A DNA stretch of 64,000 nt from Eutypella sp. D-1 (Eukaryota; Ascomycota; Sordariomycetes; Xylariales; Diatrypaceae). The stretch is from assembly GCA_023313575.1 (NCBI GenBank), contig JAJTTP010000002.1, positions 1,240,001 to 1,304,000 of the forward strand, read 5' to 3'. A program made the position numbers and the translations under genes. Of the stretch, positions 60,635 to 64,000 are shown piece by piece (the stretch's first letter is position 1; each line of letters opens with the position of its first letter). The notes below the pieces were generated by a model. It worked only from the letters and a program-made list of their open reading frames with translations. It ran no database searches and was not told the DNA's origin.

Positions 60635-63600
60635 GATGAAGTTGAATGGGTTTTTTTATTTATAATTGAAAGGAGGGGGGGAGGCGTATATGAGGAAATA
60701 AGGAAATCGGCCTATTCTATCCTCAATAGCAACGGAATTCGCATAGGAAGGGGGGAATTCGTCCACTTAATATAACTTCATGCCAAACCCTCGTCGCCTT
60801 TGCCGCCGGAGTTGGCGGAAACAAGAAGTAGAAAAGAAAAAGCCACCCAAAGGCCAAAGAATAGGAAATGATGAAAAGGTTTAAAAAAAAAAAAATAAAA
60901 ATTAACCCCCGAATTGACGATTGACGAGCTTCGGCCGGTAAATTATGTCACGAACCTCCGAGTCCACTGCCTAGGTAGGTACCTATGTAGGTAGTTAATC
61001 GATAACCTTAATCCCTTATCTTTATATACCTACTTAACCTACATTCAAGTAGCGAACGCCGAGGGGAGGGGCGACCGGAGATGGAGTTCCACCACCGCAA
61101 CCGCCCCGCATTCCACTATGCCCGGCCTGGCAGGGCTGCCGGGCAGCCCTGGGACAACCAAGATAGGCCTGTCAAAGCCTAGGTTAATTTTCTATGCGAT
61201 TGGTGCATATCGAAACCATCTCGTGCACAGCAGATAGCCGAATAGGGGTATAAGTCTGTATGTCATAACCCCTAACCCAAATCCTACATACGTGCAGGCC
61301 TGTCACACCATATTTGTTCATTTAGTCACACTTCACGTGCTTCGTCTATTCGCTTCAAAGACACCGTAAAAAAAAGTTAAGTCATCGTATTCCAGAATAT
61401 TCGCTAACAACTGAAGAATTGTCCTATCATAACTATTCCGCTTTCTGCGCGGTACGAAACTTTACCTCAGTGCCGAAGGCAAGTACGGATTACGAAGTGC
61501 GTCAGAGACCTAGAACCGGTCCTTTCTGCAGTATATCGTGGGTGCCCGCCCTCATAGATCTATCTAGGTGGCGGCCCCAGTAAGCAGTCTAGAACACATC
61601 TCACCTTGTGGACATGGGTGCAACCAACATGCATGCCGCCCTGTTGGTTCGATCGTCGCAATTCGCGCCTATCGAAATACGCGAGCGATCCTCCAGCTGA
61701 TGAGGTCATCAAGAATATATGCTGTCTGTCAGATTCCATTGGCGATGTCAAGAGAGTCCGGCTGGCCGGCCATTTCATATGCCGCAAGCAAGCCTCATTC
61801 GTCCGCCAGAAAAATACTCAGTGCCATGGATGCCAAGTGCGAAGCTCCGCTCTATCGTGTTGCTAATGTCGGGAGCAAACTATTTTGTGTGCGTGCGCGC
61901 GCGTATGCATGTATGGGAGTGGCCCCCGGCGGCCCGAGGGTAGGGGCCGCAGAGTGGCTCCCCTGGTAGGGCGAGCACGGAGTTCAAAATGACGCCGGAT
62001 CGCGAACACCTATGTAGTTCACCGTGCAACATGACGCTCGCCGGTAATGCTTTCGTTCGAACGGCTTCGTGGCGGATCGTAGAGAGTCCAGTTGTTCAGG
62101 TCGTACATCGGCTGATGGTTCTAATGCAAACTTCCTGACGGGAATAAACACCTGATGGGCTGTCATAACTCCACGCGGTATGCTTGGCGACGACACCTGG
62201 GCGCGACATCACCGCGGAGGGCAGCGTGCGAGAATGTACGAGGCATGTCAGTTTCATACTCAGAAGACCCTGGGCCCTCTCTTCATTCCAGGTCTCCTAG
62301 TCCATGATTCTGTCGCGGTTCTTCCTGGGTTCTTCGGGGACTACGTTGGATCGGTCTTTCTCGGAAGCATCGCGCTGCCACCGCCTATATTTCATTGTGG
62401 TCGCCATCTCTTCAAGGCATCCGATAACTCCTGAGCACTTCGACGTGTCTTCCCGAAGGAGCGCTCAGGCCTTCCTGGTACCCCCCTATCGGCATCTTGG
62501 AATGGGATGGTGAAGCATCCACGTACGATGTCCGCGTTGCCATGAAGCGCTACAAACTCTCCGCGATATATTTCTCTCGTCAGCTGTCTCCAGCGCTTCA
62601 CGTAAGACTCACGTGTAGCCGCACAATCTCCACGGCCGTATGTCACCGGACGGGTCGGCCGTATGATTTGCGATGGGTATCGTCGTCGGTGATGGCATTC
62701 CGAAGGACCAAAGCGCCACGACTTCCCGTACCTTCTCGGTCTCGGACCACTCGCTCTCCCTCTGTTCTTGTCGCAGGTTCACATTCCCACCAAGTCAAGC
62801 GATTTTCATCTTCGGTATCGGCGCTGGAGCTCAACTTATCCAGCAATGCGTTTTCAACGCCAACGTCCTGGATGGTGTCCGAGCAAGTCGTGACCAAGGA
62901 TTGATCATATGTGTTTCTGGCGCCATCGTGTCGTATGATATACCCCTCCTGTAATCCGACACCCATGATTCTTTTTCTCCTCGCTCCTCATTTCACCTTC
63001 ATGATATGTTCAACTTCGTTCCGCGATGCATGAATACCCCACGCCGTGTAAGTCATTGGTGTTCCAAGGCCGGCCATCTTCCCCGCGTAGTCCAGCGTTC
63101 GCCCCTCGGGACCCCAGCCCTGTTTTTGAAGTGTGCAGTCGTGAAGGTGGTCTTTGCCTTCTGAGATGTGGTTCCAGAAGGAGGGGAAGGGGAGAAGCGG
63201 GCAGAGCAGTAGGGCTGGCGGCAAGGGCGGGTTTAAGTATCCGCGACTATCCCTGTGACAGCTTCAGACAGCGCGCCCGCCTGACCCCATACGAACAGGC
63301 GGTGTGTGAGGCAAGCCTGATGGCCTAGGTACCCGGCTGGGGCTACTGTAGGTGAGTCACCTCGGCGCAAAGCTAGGTATGGTGGATCTTCGGATTGCCA
63401 AGGAAGTTTCCCCTTCTCCCCTTTCCTTGATATAGGTACATCCGCAAGAAATGCTTCTTCATACAGCATCCCATCCCATATTACCCATTATATCGGGATC
63501 GTTCTTTTGGGGATCATAGGTTGGCCGTGCAAGTTCAAGGGGATCATCACAGAGACCTACAAGACTAGAACGGAGACTCCGTTTCGCGCGCCGTCGACCG

Positions 63601-63794
63601 ATGATTTTAGTCTCGGCTAGTCAACTAATCACGAAGAGAAGAGGAGCATGGCCCGTGCCACCTCTTTAGACGGCGGCAAGGTCGGTAACTACTTTAATAC
63701 GTCGGTCAATAAGGGATAACGGTCCCTCTCTAGACGTCAAGCTTACCTAAGTAGCTGGGCCCAGGTCACCATCGCGTAGATAACTAACTGCCAG
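60635..63794. other. gene-poor right flank
   Basis: The first few hundred bases are the promoter side of the flavoprotein gene, with an A-rich tract at about 60883-60903. CCTAGGTA occurs at 60970-60977 and 63324-63331. Overlapping frames at 62.2-63.5 kb on both strands (up to 135 codons) look partly protein-like but are broken and share no recognisable domain, so they may be decayed genes. No intact gene is supported. Confidence 0.4.
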
Positions 63795-64000
63795 TTCAGG
63801 CCTTTTGATCCGTTTGCAAAAGCCGTTATGGACATGCTCCTATCATATGCCTATCCTCATACAGGTAATCTCAAGGGCTTCTTCCGCGATGTTTCTCTAG
63901 TGTCGGCCGTATCTGCAGGGATAACCGAACACTGTTTTGAGGCTGCGAGGCTGATCATTGCCGGGCGCGCGCCTCGATCGTACGCCGTTGTGGCAATTGG
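63795..64000 (+). CDS. partial exon at the right edge, possibly ankyrin-like
   Basis: After a branch-like CTAAC and either of two acceptors (CCAG at 63794 or TTCAG at 63799), the frame stays open to the window end (about 68 codons). The translation is helical and protein-like: FDPFAKAVMDMLLSYAY, then FFRDVSLVSAVSAGITEHC and FEAARLIIAGRAP. The pattern of small residues in the second part recalls ankyrin helices (AVSAGITEHCFEAARLIIAG), but the match is loose. The start codon, upstream exon and 3' end are not identifiable here. A 23-codon ATG frame at 63648 could be an upstream exon, but no good donor links it. Confidence 0.35.

Noticed and set aside
62304..62954. Possible remains of a transporter on the plus strand
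   Set aside because: Short hydrophobic pieces occur in different frames, but no order of transmembrane segments or conserved transporter motif could be assembled.
62988..63224. Minus-strand frame with a protein-like C-terminal half
   Set aside because: Contains Trp/Gly-rich, gene-like sequence but lacks an ATG start in that region, splice-linked exons or a family I can recognise. It may be a relic.

Overview
The window looks like a gene-poor piece of a filamentous ascomycete genome (Pezizomycotina, most likely a sordariomycete). The evidence is short GT-AG introns (mostly 55-120 bp) with CTAAC/CTGAC-like branch sites, a Zn2Cys6 regulator, a HET-domain protein, a fungal Hsp20 with a split alpha-crystallin domain, and a fungal CCPSR-type arylsulfatase. 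Nothing here is bacterial or viral. I found no rRNA, tRNA, CRISPR array or recognisable transposon.

Layout: 0-8.1 kb is AT-rich with one plausible multi-pass membrane protein (1836-2444). A spliced Zn2Cys6 transcription factor lies at 8.5-11.1 kb behind a CCAAT-rich promoter. About 13.7 kb without a convincing gene follows. At 24.8-26.8 kb is a three-exon fungal nuclear-type protein with a conserved C-terminal helical domain. After another 6 kb gap come an EDEM/Htm1-like GH47 protein (32.8-36.1 kb) and a small orphan candidate on the minus strand (37.0-37.3 kb). From 41 kb the genes are denser: Hsp20 with two upstream heat-shock elements (41.3-42.0), a six-exon HET protein with two 12-nt micro-exons (43.1-45.7), an 80-residue small secreted protein hidden by its intron (47.4-47.7, minus), a SPRY protein with three PPxY motifs (52.1-53.3, minus), a four-exon arylsulfatase (55.8-57.8), and a five-exon mitochondrial D-lactate dehydrogenase-type flavoprotein (58.5-60.6, minus) convergent with it. 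The last about 200 bp looks like an exon of a gene that continues outside the window.

The genes do not form an obvious pathway or biosynthetic cluster. Themes are proteostasis (EDEM, Hsp20, a possible ubiquitin-ligase adaptor), non-self recognition (HET), nutrient scavenging (arylsulfatase), lactate oxidation and secretion. I found no clearly new multi-gene system. The best leads are the HET micro-exons, the hidden secreted protein, the PPxY-bearing SPRY protein and the orphan minus-strand gene. Exon boundaries were worked out by hand from splice signals, phase and family conservation. No database or expression check was possible.
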